Source of the DNA: Sutcliffiella halmapala
GTDB taxonomy: Bacteria > Bacillota > Bacilli > Bacillales > Bacillaceae_I
Length of the DNA stretch: 64,000 nt
NCBI RefSeq assembly: GCF_002019665.1
Contig: NZ_KV917375.1
Span: 566,001 to 630,000, forward strand
Reading direction: 5' to 3'
Shown: positions 28,368 through 37,606 of the stretch, piece by piece
Layout of the letters: every line of letters begins with the position of its first letter
Position numbering within the stretch: the first letter of the stretch is position 1
Made by a program: the position numbers and the translations under genes
The notes under the pieces: generated by a model
The model's database searches: none
What the model was told of the DNA's origin: nothing
Seen by the model: the letters and a program-made list of their open reading frames with translations, nothing else

Positions 28368-29330
28368 GTGAGTAAGGTTGAGGGTGTAGATGTGATTTTT
28401 TTGGAGCCTGTTTTTCAGGAGCGTATTTGGGGAGGAACGAAGCTTGCGACGGAGTTTGGATACGAGATTCCCTCGAATTTGACTGGGGAGTGTTGGGCTG
28501 TTTCTGGCCATCCGAATGGACAAAGCATCGTAAAGAATGGTCCATTTGCAGGTAAGTCTCTAGGTGAACTTTATACGGAAAAACATGAGCTTTTCGGTAA
28601 TCATTCAAGCGATAAGTTTCCGTTATTAACGAAGATTTTAGATGCTAATCAAGATCTTTCTGTACAAGTTCATCCTAACGATGAGTATGCTAATACATAT
28701 GAGAATGGTGAGCTAGGAAAAACAGAATGTTGGTATGTGATTGATTGTGTAGATGGAGCAGAAATTATTTTTGGGCATACTGCGCAAACGAAAGAAGAGT
28801 TTGTCTCGAAGGTTGAAAATGGTGAGTGGGATGAGCTATTAACTCGTGTGAAAGTACAGCCTGGTGATTTCTTTTATGTGCCAAGTGGAACGATTCATGC
28901 TTTGTGTGCAGGAGTGTTGATTCTAGAGACGCAGCAAAGCTCGGATACGACATACCGCGTTTATGATTATGATCGTAGAGATAAAGAAGGTAATGAAAGG
29001 GAGTTGCATATTGAGAAATCAATTGCTGTATCTACGATTCCTCATGAGAATGTGAATGTTGCTCCAAAAGTAAAGGAATTAGAAGGTGCGACGGTAACAA
29101 ATTATGTAGAGGAAGAGTATTTCACGGTATATAAATGGAATGTGCAAGCGAATTTTAAAGCGGAACAGAACAAGCATTTCCTCATCGCAAGTGTTATTGA
29201 AGGAGAAGGAGAGCTTCTTACGACTGGTGGAAGCTACCAGCTTCAAAAAGGTGATCACTTTATTCTGCCAAGTGGTATTGGGGAATTTGAAGTGAAAGGC
29301 AATATTGAAGTAGTGGTGTCTCACCCTTAA
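28368..29330 (+). CDS. manA: Mannose-6-phosphate isomerase, class I
   Basis: The cupin-fold isomerase shows LEPVFQERIWGGTKL at its start, QVHPND and ECWYV zinc-ligand regions, and YVPSGTIHAL with ETQQSSDTTYRVYDYDR. It interconverts mannose-6-phosphate and fructose-6-phosphate. In this setting it can pass mannose released by the downstream PTS and GH38 enzymes into glycolysis. The start is uncertain: GTG 28368 has GGGGTGG five bases upstream, and GTG 28392 is a possible alternative that matches other family starts. The first in-frame ATG, at 28326, lacks a site. The gene is convergent with the RpiR regulator gene and shares a hairpin with it. Confidence 0.92.
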   Translation: MSKVEGVDVIFLEPVFQERIWGGTKLATEFGYEIPSNLTGECWAVSGHPNGQSIVKNGPFAGKSLGELYTEKHELFGNHSSDKFPLLTKILDANQDLSVQVHPNDEYANTYENGELGKTECWYVIDCVDGAEIIFGHTAQTKEEFVSKVENGEWDELLTRVKVQPGDFFYVPSGTIHALCAGVLILETQQSSDTTYRVYDYDRRDKEGNERELHIEKSIAVSTIPHENVNVAPKVKELEGATVTNYVEEEYFTVYKWNVQANFKAEQNKHFLIASVIEGEGELLTTGGSYQLQKGDHFILPSGIGEFEVKGNIEVVVSHP

Positions 29331-29350
29331 AAGTAAATGAGGAAGAAAAA

Positions 29351-29386
29351 GTAAAACGGGGCCTGGCACCGTTTTACTTTTTTTTC
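29351..29386. terminator. Terminator between manA and the RpiR gene, GGCCTGGCACC core
   Basis: GTAAAACGG and CCGTTTTAC close around GGCCTGGCA and are followed by a run of eight or more T. It overlaps the stop codon of the convergent RpiR gene, so it may serve both strands. Confidence 0.82.
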
Positions 29387-30129
29387 CTTAATTTTTGCAT
29401 GAGGTAGGATTCGAAGATGATGTCGATTAGAATGAGGAGGGTGGATCTTGCGGTTAGGTCGTAGCCGGCAAATTTTACTCGTTCGACATTGGCACTTAGT
29501 GAGGCGCTTACAAGTTTATTTAGCTGGCTGTCTATGGTATTTGTGATGGCTGCTGTGTTGGTGTTATGATATTTTAGTTTTTCGGCAATTTTTAAGATTG
29601 TTTGTGTTTCTCCACTCGAAGAAATGAAAATGACGAGATCGTTTCTTCCAACCATATTCGTTAATAGATCGATAATATGTGATTCATATACATAGAAGGT
29701 GGGCTTGTTCACTTGCATGAGTAGCTTGCTAAAGTATTCCCCCATCATTTTTGATAATCCGACTGCTACAATAATGACTTTTTCAGCGCGTACGATATGC
29801 GAAGTGAGCTCATTAATATCCTCAATCCTCAATTGTCCCAACATCCCATTGATATCTTGGTGGTGACGGCTAATGATATTTTCATCGCTTGGAATATGAT
29901 CCTCATCCAATGTTTTCAATATGTATTTTAATTCCGTAAATCCTTCGAGACCAAGCTTATGGCACATTCTCACTATGGTAGTGGTACTTACATTGTTCCG
30001 TTCAGCAAGCTCTGTTAAAGGCAGATTTTTAGCGGAATCTAAGTGATCTTCAATGTAATAGAGAACGTGCTTTTCAGAGTGGCTTAACGCTGGAACGGAA
30101 TTGGCAAAACGCTCAATAACTCTTCCCAT
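29374..30129 (-). CDS. RpiR/MurR-family transcriptional regulator
   Basis: The 251-residue protein has an N-terminal RpiR helix-turn-helix (LPLTELAERNNVSTTTIVRMC) and a C-terminal SIS domain that binds phosphosugars (VIIVAVGLSKMMGEYFSKLL, LVIFISSSGETQTIL). It should control the divergent PTS-GH38-GH13 operon in response to a sugar phosphate. ATG 30129 follows AAAAGGATG; an in-frame start at 30159 lacks a site. The 170-bp region between this gene and the PTS gene has overlapping GTACAA palindromes that are good candidates for its operator. In E. coli the comparable mannosylglycerate genes use a GntR-type regulator (MngR), so the control differs here. Confidence 0.9.
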   Translation of the reverse strand: MGRVIERFANSVPALSHSEKHVLYYIEDHLDSAKNLPLTELAERNNVSTTTIVRMCHKLGLEGFTELKYILKTLDEDHIPSDENIISRHHQDINGMLGQLRIEDINELTSHIVRAEKVIIVAVGLSKMMGEYFSKLLMQVNKPTFYVYESHIIDLLTNMVGRNDLVIFISSSGETQTILKIAEKLKYHNTNTAAITNTIDSQLNKLVSASLSANVERVKFAGYDLTARSTLLILIDIIFESYLMQKLRKKK

Positions 30130-30169
30130 TATTCTTTCATCCTTTTCTACTAATCGCATTTACTTGCTA

Positions 30170-30208
30170 TTGTACATCAATCCGTACAATTGTACATGGA
30201 GTGTACAA
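30170..30208. promoter_or_regulatory. Overlapping palindromic operator, candidate RpiR binding site
   Basis: The sequence reads ATTGTAC, 8 nt, GTACAATTGTAC, 7 nt, GTACAAT. The centre GTACAATTGTAC (30184-30195) is a perfect palindrome, and each half also pairs with an outer half-site. It lies between the divergent regulator and PTS genes. Confidence 0.7.
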
Positions 30209-30240
30209 TAATAGTATGGCTTTGTATGGTAAAACATATA

Positions 30241-30254
30241 TGTAAGCGATTTTA
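30241..30254 (+). promoter_or_regulatory. Possible cre (CcpA) site upstream of the PTS operon
   Basis: TGTAAGCGATTTTA fits the cre consensus TGWNANCGNTNWCA except for one base (T in place of C at position 13). It lies 42 bp before the PTS start, where CcpA could repress. Motif inference only. Confidence 0.5.
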
Positions 30255-30295
30255 GGAACCGCTTTCAAATTTCCGAGAAGGTGGAATGAGGTGTC

Positions 30296-32269
30296 ATGAT
30301 GGAACTAAAGATAATGACAGATAAAGATTTGCTCTTTTTTGACAAAGAATGGTCATCAAAAGAACAAGTAATTGAAAGCTTAGTAGATTCTTTATATAAA
30401 AATGGCAACATTGATTCGAAAGAAATATTTTTACAGGCAGTATTAGATAGAGAGAAACTTTCTCCTACTGGAATGGAAGCTGGGTTGGCGATTCCTCATG
30501 GAAAGTCAAACGTAGTAAAAAAAGCTGCATTTGCAGTAGCGAAGCTGAGAACACCTGTATCCGATTGGGAAAGTATCGATCCTAATAACCAAGTAAAATT
30601 AGTATTTTTACTTGCTATTCCTGACACAGAGGCGGGAAGTACCCACTTAAGGTTGTTGTCTGAATTAAGCACTCGTTTAATGAACCCTAATTACTTAAAA
30701 CGCTTATATGCAGCAGATAATACGGAGAGTTTCCTAGTTGCGCTGGATGAGATAGAGCAGGAAAAAGTATCGGCAACTCCAATTGGGGATGGACCAAAGA
30801 AAAAGGTATTAGCGATTACAGCTTGTGCAGCTGGCATTGCCCACACTTATATGGCGGCAGAGGCTTTAGAAAAAGCGGGCCGTGAACTAGGTGTGGAGGT
30901 ATTAGTGGAAAAGCAAGGCGCGAACGGAATAGAAGATGAGCATTTAGCTGCCCGAATTAAAGAGGCAGACGCTGTAATTTTTGCAACAGATATTGCACCT
31001 AAAGGAATGGAGCGCTTCAACGGTTTACCATTTATTCGTACGAAAGTAGCCCAACCATTACGTGAAGCGAAAGCAATGATTACGAAAGTTTTAGAAAATC
31101 CAGATGGAACCGTTAACGTAAATGAGGAGGCTTCTGAAACGAAGGAGGAAAAGAAAGGTTTTTTCTCAGAGTTGGCAGCAGCCATTTTGACAGGTATCTC
31201 GTATATGATTCCGGTAATCGTTTCTGCAGGGTTGATGATTGGTATTGCAAAATTAGGAGCGATGCCGTTTGGACTAGTCCAAGAAATAAATCAGCTAGAG
31301 TATGCCACACACTCTAATCAATTACTCGTGATTCTTCATCATTTAGATAAATTCGGAGGCATGATCTTTAAGTTTATGTATCCAGTGTTTGGTGCCTTTG
31401 TCGCGTATGCGTTAGCAAATCGTCCAGGTATAGTGTCAGGTTTTATTGGAGGGGCATTTGCCGCAGGATTACATTTTACCTTCTGGGGTGTCGAAGGTGG
31501 AGTAGCTTCTGGCTTTTTAGGAGCGTTAGTTCTAGGTTTAACAGCAGGTTATGTTTCGAAAATAGCAAATGAAAAAATTAAGTTAAATAAAAATTTCCAA
31601 GCTATGAAGCCGATGTTACTTATTCCGGCAATTAGTGTGTTGTCCGTATTCTTCATGAACTTTTATTTTGTTGATCCAGTATTTGGGGCTTTAAATGTTT
31701 GGTTAACAAATGTAATAGCTGCAGCAGAAAGTTCTGGAGCATTATTCTTATCTTCTATTATTGCAGGAGCAACTGCTTTTGACTTAGGTGGACCAATTAA
31801 TAAAGCAGCTGGTGCGATTGCAATTGGACTAGCAGCCGATGAAATTTTCCCATTAACCGCACGTGTGCTAGCAATTGTTATCCCACCAATTGGGTTAGGA
31901 CTAGCAACGGTCATCGATCGTTATGTGGTAGGACGCCGTGTGTTCGAAGCGGATTTACGAGTTGCAGGGAACACTTCTTTGCTTTTAGGATTCATTGCAA
32001 TTAGTGAAGGTGCGATTCCATTTATGCTTCGTAATCCATTACTAACTATTCCATTAAACATCATGGGAGCAATCTTAGGTGCGTGTACAGCTGTTATCCT
32101 TGGGGCAGTTCAATGGTATCCATTACCAGCAATTTGGGGCTGGCCATTAGTAGAAAATGTTTGGGCATATTTAATCGGTTTAGCAGTAGGGGCAGGATTC
32201 ATTGCTTTCTCTAACATCTTCATCCGTTATGCCTTATTGAAGCGAAAAGAACGAAAAGCAGTAAGCTAA
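30296..32269 (+). CDS. PTS fructose/mannose-type EIIABC, probably 2-O-alpha-mannosylglycerate specific
   Basis: A 657-residue three-domain permease. EIIA (about 1-150) carries the phospho-His68 in AIPHGKS. EIIB (about 165-260) has the phospho-Cys near 177 in TACAAGIAHTYMAAEAL. EIIC (about 285-650) spans the membrane with about nine helices. Domain order and length match E. coli MngA (about 658 residues). It imports and phosphorylates its sugar. The GH38 gene follows 30 bp downstream, as in mngA-mngB, which suggests mannosylglycerate or a related alpha-mannoside. The start is ATG 30296 or the adjacent ATG 30299, after AATGAGGTGT. Fructose specificity cannot be excluded from sequence alone. Confidence 0.88.
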   Translation: MMELKIMTDKDLLFFDKEWSSKEQVIESLVDSLYKNGNIDSKEIFLQAVLDREKLSPTGMEAGLAIPHGKSNVVKKAAFAVAKLRTPVSDWESIDPNNQVKLVFLLAIPDTEAGSTHLRLLSELSTRLMNPNYLKRLYAADNTESFLVALDEIEQEKVSATPIGDGPKKKVLAITACAAGIAHTYMAAEALEKAGRELGVEVLVEKQGANGIEDEHLAARIKEADAVIFATDIAPKGMERFNGLPFIRTKVAQPLREAKAMITKVLENPDGTVNVNEEASETKEEKKGFFSELAAAILTGISYMIPVIVSAGLMIGIAKLGAMPFGLVQEINQLEYATHSNQLLVILHHLDKFGGMIFKFMYPVFGAFVAYALANRPGIVSGFIGGAFAAGLHFTFWGVEGGVASGFLGALVLGLTAGYVSKIANEKIKLNKNFQAMKPMLLIPAISVLSVFFMNFYFVDPVFGALNVWLTNVIAAAESSGALFLSSIIAGATAFDLGGPINKAAGAIAIGLAADEIFPLTARVLAIVIPPIGLGLATVIDRYVVGRRVFEADLRVAGNTSLLLGFIAISEGAIPFMLRNPLLTIPLNIMGAILGACTAVILGAVQWYPLPAIWGWPLVENVWAYLIGLAVGAGFIAFSNIFIRYALLKRKERKAVS

Positions 32270-32299
32270 AAGCAATCCAAGTAATTGGAGGGAAACTTC

Positions 32300-34984
32300 A
32301 TGACTAAACAAAAGCAAAAGAAAGTATACGTTGTACCACATTCCCACTGGGATCGAGAGTGGTATTTTACCATAGAGGATTCCAATGTACTATTAGTGGA
32401 AAATATGGATTATTTAATGGATGTATTAGAAAAAGATGAAGAATATCATGGTTACGTCTTTGATGCTCAAATGTCGATTGTTGATGAGTATTTAAAAATT
32501 CGTCCAGAACAGCGCGAGCGTTTACAAAAGCTCGTTGCTGCGAAACGGATTTTTGTTGGGCCTTGGTATACTCAGGCAGATACATTGCTCGTCAATAAAG
32601 AGTCTGTGATTCGCAATCTATTGTATGGAACTCGGATGGCAAAAGAAATGGGGCATAGCATGAATGTTGGCTATCTTCCTGATATCTTTGGTCAAAATAT
32701 GTATCTACCATCAATGTTTGCAGACTTCGGAATTGATTATAGTATTTTACAGCGCGGCATATATACCGACCAGTTGAATGGAGACTTGAATTTCACATGG
32801 AAGTCTCCAGATGGAAAAACGGTGAAGGCAAATAATATTTACTTTGGTTATGGTCCTGGGAAGTTCTTGTCCACGGATGAGACATATGTAGAGGAGCGTT
32901 TATTGCCTTTGTTAGAGACATTAGGCGATATGAATCAGCGTACAAATAATGTCCTGCTACCAGCTGGTGGAGATCAAGTGTTAGTTCGTGACCATTTTCC
33001 TAATACGGTAAAAGAATTAAATGAATTAGATCCGACGCATGAATATGTATTATCTGATTTTGAGGCCTTTATGCAGGAAACGTGGAAAAAGGATGGAGAA
33101 GCTTTTGAGAACGTAATAGAAGGTGAGTTAATCGCTTCTCAAAAATCACGTATTCATAATACGATTCGTTCCCAGCGCTACGATTTGAAAAAATTAAACT
33201 ATGAAGTAGAAAATAAGATTCTATATATTCTAGAACCGTTAGCTGTGCTAGGGAAATCGTTTGGACTGAAATATCCACAAACCTGGCTTGATCAAATGTG
33301 GAAAATGCTCTTTGACGTGCATGCCCATGATAGCATCGGTGGTTGTAATTCAGATGATACGAATCGCGACATTATCGTTCGCTTGGAAAAAGTGGAGCGC
33401 ATAGCCGATGGTTTGATCAACATCATAAAGAAGCAAATGACGAGAGCAATAAGCAAGCAACTCGGTCAAGACAACGTTATTGTATTCTTTAACACAAATG
33501 TGAAAGCATACAACGGGTTACTTGAGACGGTTGTGTTCACGAAAGAACCAAGCTTCAGCTTAAGTACAAAAGCGGGTGAAGAACTTGCCTACACCATTCG
33601 TTCACAAGAATACCTAAGTGGCGGTAAGCAAATCGTCGTTACAGCGGACGGCGAAAAAGAAGTCGAAGTACCAGGCTATTACCGCACAGAACTCAACGTA
33701 AACATCAAAGACCTCCCAGCCATGGGCTACGCTACATTTATTATTGTAGAAAATAGGGGTCAGGCACTGAAGTTATCGTCAACTAGCAACGAGCGTAAGG
33801 TTGCTAATGAGTTTTTTGAGGTGAGCTATGAGGGTGGAAAGCTTTTGTTGGATAATAAGGGGGCGATGCAGCGATTGGAAAATTTCTTGCGCTTTGAGAA
33901 TGTTGCTGATGCAGGGGATTCTTATGATTTTTCGCCATTAAAGGGAGATACTCCGATTTTTATAGAAGAGATGGAGCTTTTGTCTGTTGAGAAGGATAGT
34001 CTAGTTGAAAGGATGACTGTGAAATCTACAGTGGAACTTCCTAGTAATTTAGCTTCAAGGACGGTTAACGATACTCCAGAGAGCAATCAAGAAAAATCTA
34101 AATTAGAAATCTATACAACCTTTGAACTTCATCAAGGAGAAGCACTTGTGCGTGTGGAACATGAGATCGATAACACATGTGAGGACCATCGAATTCGAGT
34201 ACTACTAGCTACTGGGATTAAACAAATAGAGCATTCTTATGCGGATCAAGCGTTTAGTATGATTAAGCGCCCTGTCGTGAATCCGTATTTAGAAACTTGG
34301 CGTGAAAACAAATTCGCAGAAGCACCAGTACCAATCTATCCATTAGAGAATTTTGTGGCAGTTTCAGAAAAATCAACAACGTTTGCTACTGTTACAAAAG
34401 GAATAAAAGAATACGAGGTTCTAACGGAAACGAACGAGCTCGCGCTTACTTTGTTTCGAAGTGTAGGTTTGCTTGGAAAAGATAACCTATTATGGCGACC
34501 AGGCCGTGCTTCAGGAATCAATAACAAGGTCGTTCAAACTCCTGATGCGCAATTGAAGAAAAAGATGACGTTTGAGTACGCCATTTCATTGAATGGTGAT
34601 GCCTTACAAGCAAATGAACTTTTTCAATTAACAGATCAGTATCGAAGCCATTATGACACGTATCAAAATCAAGTTTTAAATACTTTTGAAGAACGATTAG
34701 AGCGTTTTGAATTACCACAGCCAATTGAAGAATTACCGGCTTCTACCTCTCTTTTTTCCATTGAACATGAGGAAATATTTGTGAGCACATGTAAGCAGGC
34801 ATATGAGGGGTCGGGTGTCATCGTGCGCTTTTTTAACCCAACAGAAAAAGAGCAGTATTTTACAGTTATATCTCCCTATTTTAAAGAACAGATTGAAACT
34901 AATTTATACGAAGCAGAACTACAAAAGGTAGATGGGGAAATTGCAATTCCAGCCAAAGGATACGTAACCCTTAGACTAGCATAA
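32300..34984 (+). CDS. GH38 alpha-mannosidase, mannosylglycerate hydrolase-like (MngB type)
   Basis: The 894-residue protein has the GH38 signature VVPHSHWDREWYFT (zinc His and Asp), the predicted nucleophile Asp128 in LPDIFGQN, and a second zinc site in HAHDSIGGCNSDD. Its length is close to E. coli MngB (877) and streptococcal GH38 enzymes. No signal peptide is seen, so it acts in the cytoplasm on a sugar imported by the PTS. With the MngA-like permease upstream, the likely reaction is release of mannose-6-phosphate and glycerate from phosphorylated mannosylglycerate; ManA upstream could use the product. ATG 32300 has TTGGAGGG upstream and is preferred over TTG 32285. Confidence 0.9.
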   Translation: MTKQKQKKVYVVPHSHWDREWYFTIEDSNVLLVENMDYLMDVLEKDEEYHGYVFDAQMSIVDEYLKIRPEQRERLQKLVAAKRIFVGPWYTQADTLLVNKESVIRNLLYGTRMAKEMGHSMNVGYLPDIFGQNMYLPSMFADFGIDYSILQRGIYTDQLNGDLNFTWKSPDGKTVKANNIYFGYGPGKFLSTDETYVEERLLPLLETLGDMNQRTNNVLLPAGGDQVLVRDHFPNTVKELNELDPTHEYVLSDFEAFMQETWKKDGEAFENVIEGELIASQKSRIHNTIRSQRYDLKKLNYEVENKILYILEPLAVLGKSFGLKYPQTWLDQMWKMLFDVHAHDSIGGCNSDDTNRDIIVRLEKVERIADGLINIIKKQMTRAISKQLGQDNVIVFFNTNVKAYNGLLETVVFTKEPSFSLSTKAGEELAYTIRSQEYLSGGKQIVVTADGEKEVEVPGYYRTELNVNIKDLPAMGYATFIIVENRGQALKLSSTSNERKVANEFFEVSYEGGKLLLDNKGAMQRLENFLRFENVADAGDSYDFSPLKGDTPIFIEEMELLSVEKDSLVERMTVKSTVELPSNLASRTVNDTPESNQEKSKLEIYTTFELHQGEALVRVEHEIDNTCEDHRIRVLLATGIKQIEHSYADQAFSMIKRPVVNPYLETWRENKFAEAPVPIYPLENFVAVSEKSTTFATVTKGIKEYEVLTETNELALTLFRSVGLLGKDNLLWRPGRASGINNKVVQTPDAQLKKKMTFEYAISLNGDALQANELFQLTDQYRSHYDTYQNQVLNTFEERLERFELPQPIEELPASTSLFSIEHEEIFVSTCKQAYEGSGVIVRFFNPTEKEQYFTVISPYFKEQIETNLYEAELQKVDGEIAIPAKGYVTLRLA

Positions 34985-34997
34985 AGGATGATGTGTT

Positions 34998-36683
34998 ATG
35001 ACTTTAGAGCGTAATCAGAAAATAGAAGCATTGTTGAAGGAAATTTACGGGGCGAAGTATGAGCAGCAGTATTTACAGGAAATAATCTCGCTAATTGAGA
35101 CTTGGAAGACGAAGTATTGGAAAACAACCAATCCAGTTTCTGAAGAAAATATCTACCTCATCACATACGGCGATAGCATTTATGAAGCTGGAGTTCCGAC
35201 CCTTGAAACCTTGCAAAGGTTCTTGAATAACGAGGTTGGGCAAACGATTACAGATGTTCACTTGTTGCCAATGTTCCCGTACACTTCTGATGATGGATTT
35301 TCTGTGACTGATTATCGCAAAATTCATCCGGAGTTAGGGGACTGGAACAATCTTAAGACGTTTTCCCGCGATTACCGCTTGATGTACGATTTTGTAGCGA
35401 ATCACATCTCAAAATCAAGTGATTGGTTTCAGGGGTATTTAGCAGATGAACCCAAATATGCAGAGTATTTTATCCCTCGTGATGACAAATTTGATGCTTC
35501 TCAAGTTGTACGACCGCGAACATCTTCACTTTTTCATGAATATGAGAGTGGAAATGGCGTCAAAACTGCTTGGACAACCTTTAGTGAGGATCAAGTAGAT
35601 GTAAATGTAGCTCATTTTCCTGTACTCAAAGAAATGACGGATATCCTAGTATCCTATGTGTATCAAGGTGGAACAAGCATTCGTTTAGATGCAATTGGGT
35701 TTCTATGGAAGGAATCTGGTACCACAAGTATTCACTTGCCGCAAACACATGCGGTGATTAAACTGTGGCGTGTGCTTTTAGAAGAGTTACAACCTCATAC
35801 GCAAATCATCACGGAAACGAATGTGCCACATCAAGAGAATATTAGTTATTTTGGGGCTGGAACGGATGAAGCGAATATGGTGTATCAATTCTCCCTTCCT
35901 CCATTAGTATTGTTTGCTTTTACGACACATGATGCGACGAAGCTCACGAACTGGGCAAAGACAATAGGTAGGGTTTCTGATACTGCGACCTATTTTAATT
36001 TCTTGGCTAGTCATGATGGCATCGGAATGCGTCCGACTGAAGGTATATTGTCTGAGGATGAGCGCCAGCTTCTAGCAAATAAGGTGGAAGAAAACGGCGG
36101 GAAGATTTCTTACAAAGCTAATCCGGACGGCACACAAACGGTCTATGAGTTGAACATTAATTATTCCGATGCATTGGTGAATAAAGGAGAAGATGTAACA
36201 GAGGAGCAGCAAGTTAAAAAGCTACTAGCAGCTCACTCTATCCTATTATCTTGCATGGGTGTACCAGCAATCTACTATCATTCTCTGTTAGGGTCACAGA
36301 ATGATTATGAAGGCTTAGAGACATCTGGTATTAACCGCCGTATTAATCGTGAAAAGCTAGAGTACAACACGATAGTGGAAGAGTTAAAAACGTGCTCGCG
36401 AAGAAGCGCAATTTTCAATGGATTGAAACGGATGATCAATGTAAGGCAGCAGGAGAAAGCATTCTCTCCTTATGCAAACCAAACTGTATTAGAACTTGGT
36501 TCGAAAGTATTTGGGCTGAAGCGAGAAAACGAAGAAACCGGTGATACGGTATATTTTGCGGTGAATGTAGACTCACAACCAGTAACAATAAATCTAGGTA
36601 TAAAAGGAACCAATCTAATAGAAAACAAACAAATCACCGGCGAAATCGAACTCGGCCCATACGAATTTGTTTGGGTGAAATAA
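34998..36683 (+). CDS. GH13_18 sugar phosphorylase, probably glucosylglycerate phosphorylase-like
   Basis: The 561-residue protein has the layout of the sucrose phosphorylase subfamily of GH13. The predicted nucleophile is Asp231 in RLDAIGF, the acid/base Glu273 in ITETNVPH, and the transition-state Asp340 in SHDGIG. The ETNVPHxEN segment and the length resemble E. coli YcjM and related glucosylglycerate phosphorylases more than classical sucrose phosphorylases. That enzyme gives glucose-1-phosphate and glycerate. It lies 13 bp after the GH38 gene in one operon, so a shared glycerate-linked substrate class is attractive. Sucrose, sucrose-6-phosphate or glycerol glucoside activity remains possible. 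AAGGATGATG precedes ATG 34998. Confidence 0.85.
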   Translation: MTLERNQKIEALLKEIYGAKYEQQYLQEIISLIETWKTKYWKTTNPVSEENIYLITYGDSIYEAGVPTLETLQRFLNNEVGQTITDVHLLPMFPYTSDDGFSVTDYRKIHPELGDWNNLKTFSRDYRLMYDFVANHISKSSDWFQGYLADEPKYAEYFIPRDDKFDASQVVRPRTSSLFHEYESGNGVKTAWTTFSEDQVDVNVAHFPVLKEMTDILVSYVYQGGTSIRLDAIGFLWKESGTTSIHLPQTHAVIKLWRVLLEELQPHTQIITETNVPHQENISYFGAGTDEANMVYQFSLPPLVLFAFTTHDATKLTNWAKTIGRVSDTATYFNFLASHDGIGMRPTEGILSEDERQLLANKVEENGGKISYKANPDGTQTVYELNINYSDALVNKGEDVTEEQQVKKLLAAHSILLSCMGVPAIYYHSLLGSQNDYEGLETSGINRRINREKLEYNTIVEELKTCSRRSAIFNGLKRMINVRQQEKAFSPYANQTVLELGSKVFGLKRENEETGDTVYFAVNVDSQPVTINLGIKGTNLIENKQITGEIELGPYEFVWVK

Positions 36684-36713
36684 GATTAGGGGTCAGTTCT
36701 ATTTACCTAAAAG

Positions 36714-36754
36714 TACCAACGGAACTAAAAAAGTTTCGTTGGTATTTTTGTCGT
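36714..36754. terminator. Terminator of the PTS-GH38-GH13 operon
   Basis: TACCAACGGAAC and GTTTCGTTGGTA pair with one G.U pair around a 7-nt loop, with A and T runs on both sides. It can also serve the convergent gene at 36760. Confidence 0.82.
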
Positions 36755-36759
36755 TTCTA

Positions 36760-37185
36760 TTATTCATATAACTCTTTATAAATAATTGCTTTCAAAGCTA
36801 ATAGTTCTTCTTCTGTTAATTTCTCTTCAAAAGTGCTAGCTAACTCCAATATCTCAGCTTCCGTCATATTGTTTGATGTTTTTGATTGGATAGATTGTAT
36901 CTCTTGTAAGCTTAATTTTTGGATAATAACTCTTGTAGCTTCTTCACGTGTTTGAAAGGGAAGTTCTTCGAGATTAGCGGTGGCTCCTTCAGATAGATAG
37001 GATTTCAATTTAGGGGAGTTGTCAACATATTCTCTTGCTATTGTTAGGTCGTTACTATTAGGTAAGTCTTGTTCAACATACTCAACTGCCTTCTCCTCAA
37101 TGAATTTAGACACAAGGTAGTAAACACCAGCGCCTAAACCACCAAGAATAATAACAGTGATAAGTAATCTTTTTATCAACTTCAT
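36760..37185 (-). CDS. Unrecognised small membrane-anchored protein
   Basis: A 141-residue protein with an N-terminal membrane helix (LLITVIILGGLGAGVYYLV) and an acidic, helical, probably extracellular remainder. The C-terminal part (MTEAEILELASTFEEKLTEEELLALKAII) is a predicted helical bundle rich in Glu and Leu. No catalytic motif is visible and no family is claimed. GAGAAGGTGATGAG precedes ATG 37185. It shares a terminator with the convergent sugar operon and stands alone. A signal-anchor protein in the wall space is the most that can be said. Confidence 0.7.
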   Translation of the reverse strand: MKLIKRLLITVIILGGLGAGVYYLVSKFIEEKAVEYVEQDLPNSNDLTIAREYVDNSPKLKSYLSEGATANLEELPFQTREEATRVIIQKLSLQEIQSIQSKTSNNMTEAEILELASTFEEKLTEEELLALKAIIYKELYE

Positions 37186-37365
37186 CTCATCACCTTCTCT
37201 CTATTAATAACTATATTAAAATAAAACGAGCTGTGCAAATTATAGCCAATATGTTTGCTATTTCGGGTAGAATTATAAATATTGATTTGATATCAGAAAA
37301 TTCTCTTTAATTTATTTTGTAATTATCCATTAAATCTAGTAAAATTACAAAATACTACTTTTTTC

Positions 37366-37393
37366 TTGCCATTTTGTAGAAATATAGTAGAAT
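37366..37393 (+). promoter_or_regulatory. Possible sigma-A promoter of the small gene at 37422
   Basis: TTGCCA (37366-37371), a 16-nt spacer and TAGAAT (37388-37393). An alternative TATAAT lies at 37399-37404. Confidence 0.45.
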
Positions 37394-37421
37394 GGATATA
37401 TAATTTGTAATTAATTAGGCG

Positions 37422-37586
37422 GTGAATAAAAAGAAAATGAATGATCCTTATAAGAATATCGATAGTCAGGATGAAATCATAAAGGTCCTCCACTATGCTT
37501 ACCAGCAAGGGATGGAACGTGAGAATATCTCCATGATAGAACTTGTAAACGAAATGAGAGAAAAGCTGCAACAGCTTATAAAATAA
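37422..37586 (+). CDS. Small 49- to 54-residue helical protein, function unknown
   Basis: The frame opens at GTG 37422 or ATG 37437 and ends at TAA 37584-37586. The product (from MNDPYKNID to EKLQQLIK) is charged and predicted helical, with no membrane segment. Support for it being real comes from a promoter-like pair at 37366-37393, a TAGGCGGTG upstream, normal amino-acid composition and a weak terminator at 37607-37636. The minus-strand ORF 37323-37571 over the same bases has no ribosome site. No family is recognised. Confidence 0.6.
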   Translation: MNKKKMNDPYKNIDSQDEIIKVLHYAYQQGMERENISMIELVNEMREKLQQLIK

Positions 37587-37606
37587 TAAATAGATTGTCA
37601 GAAACG

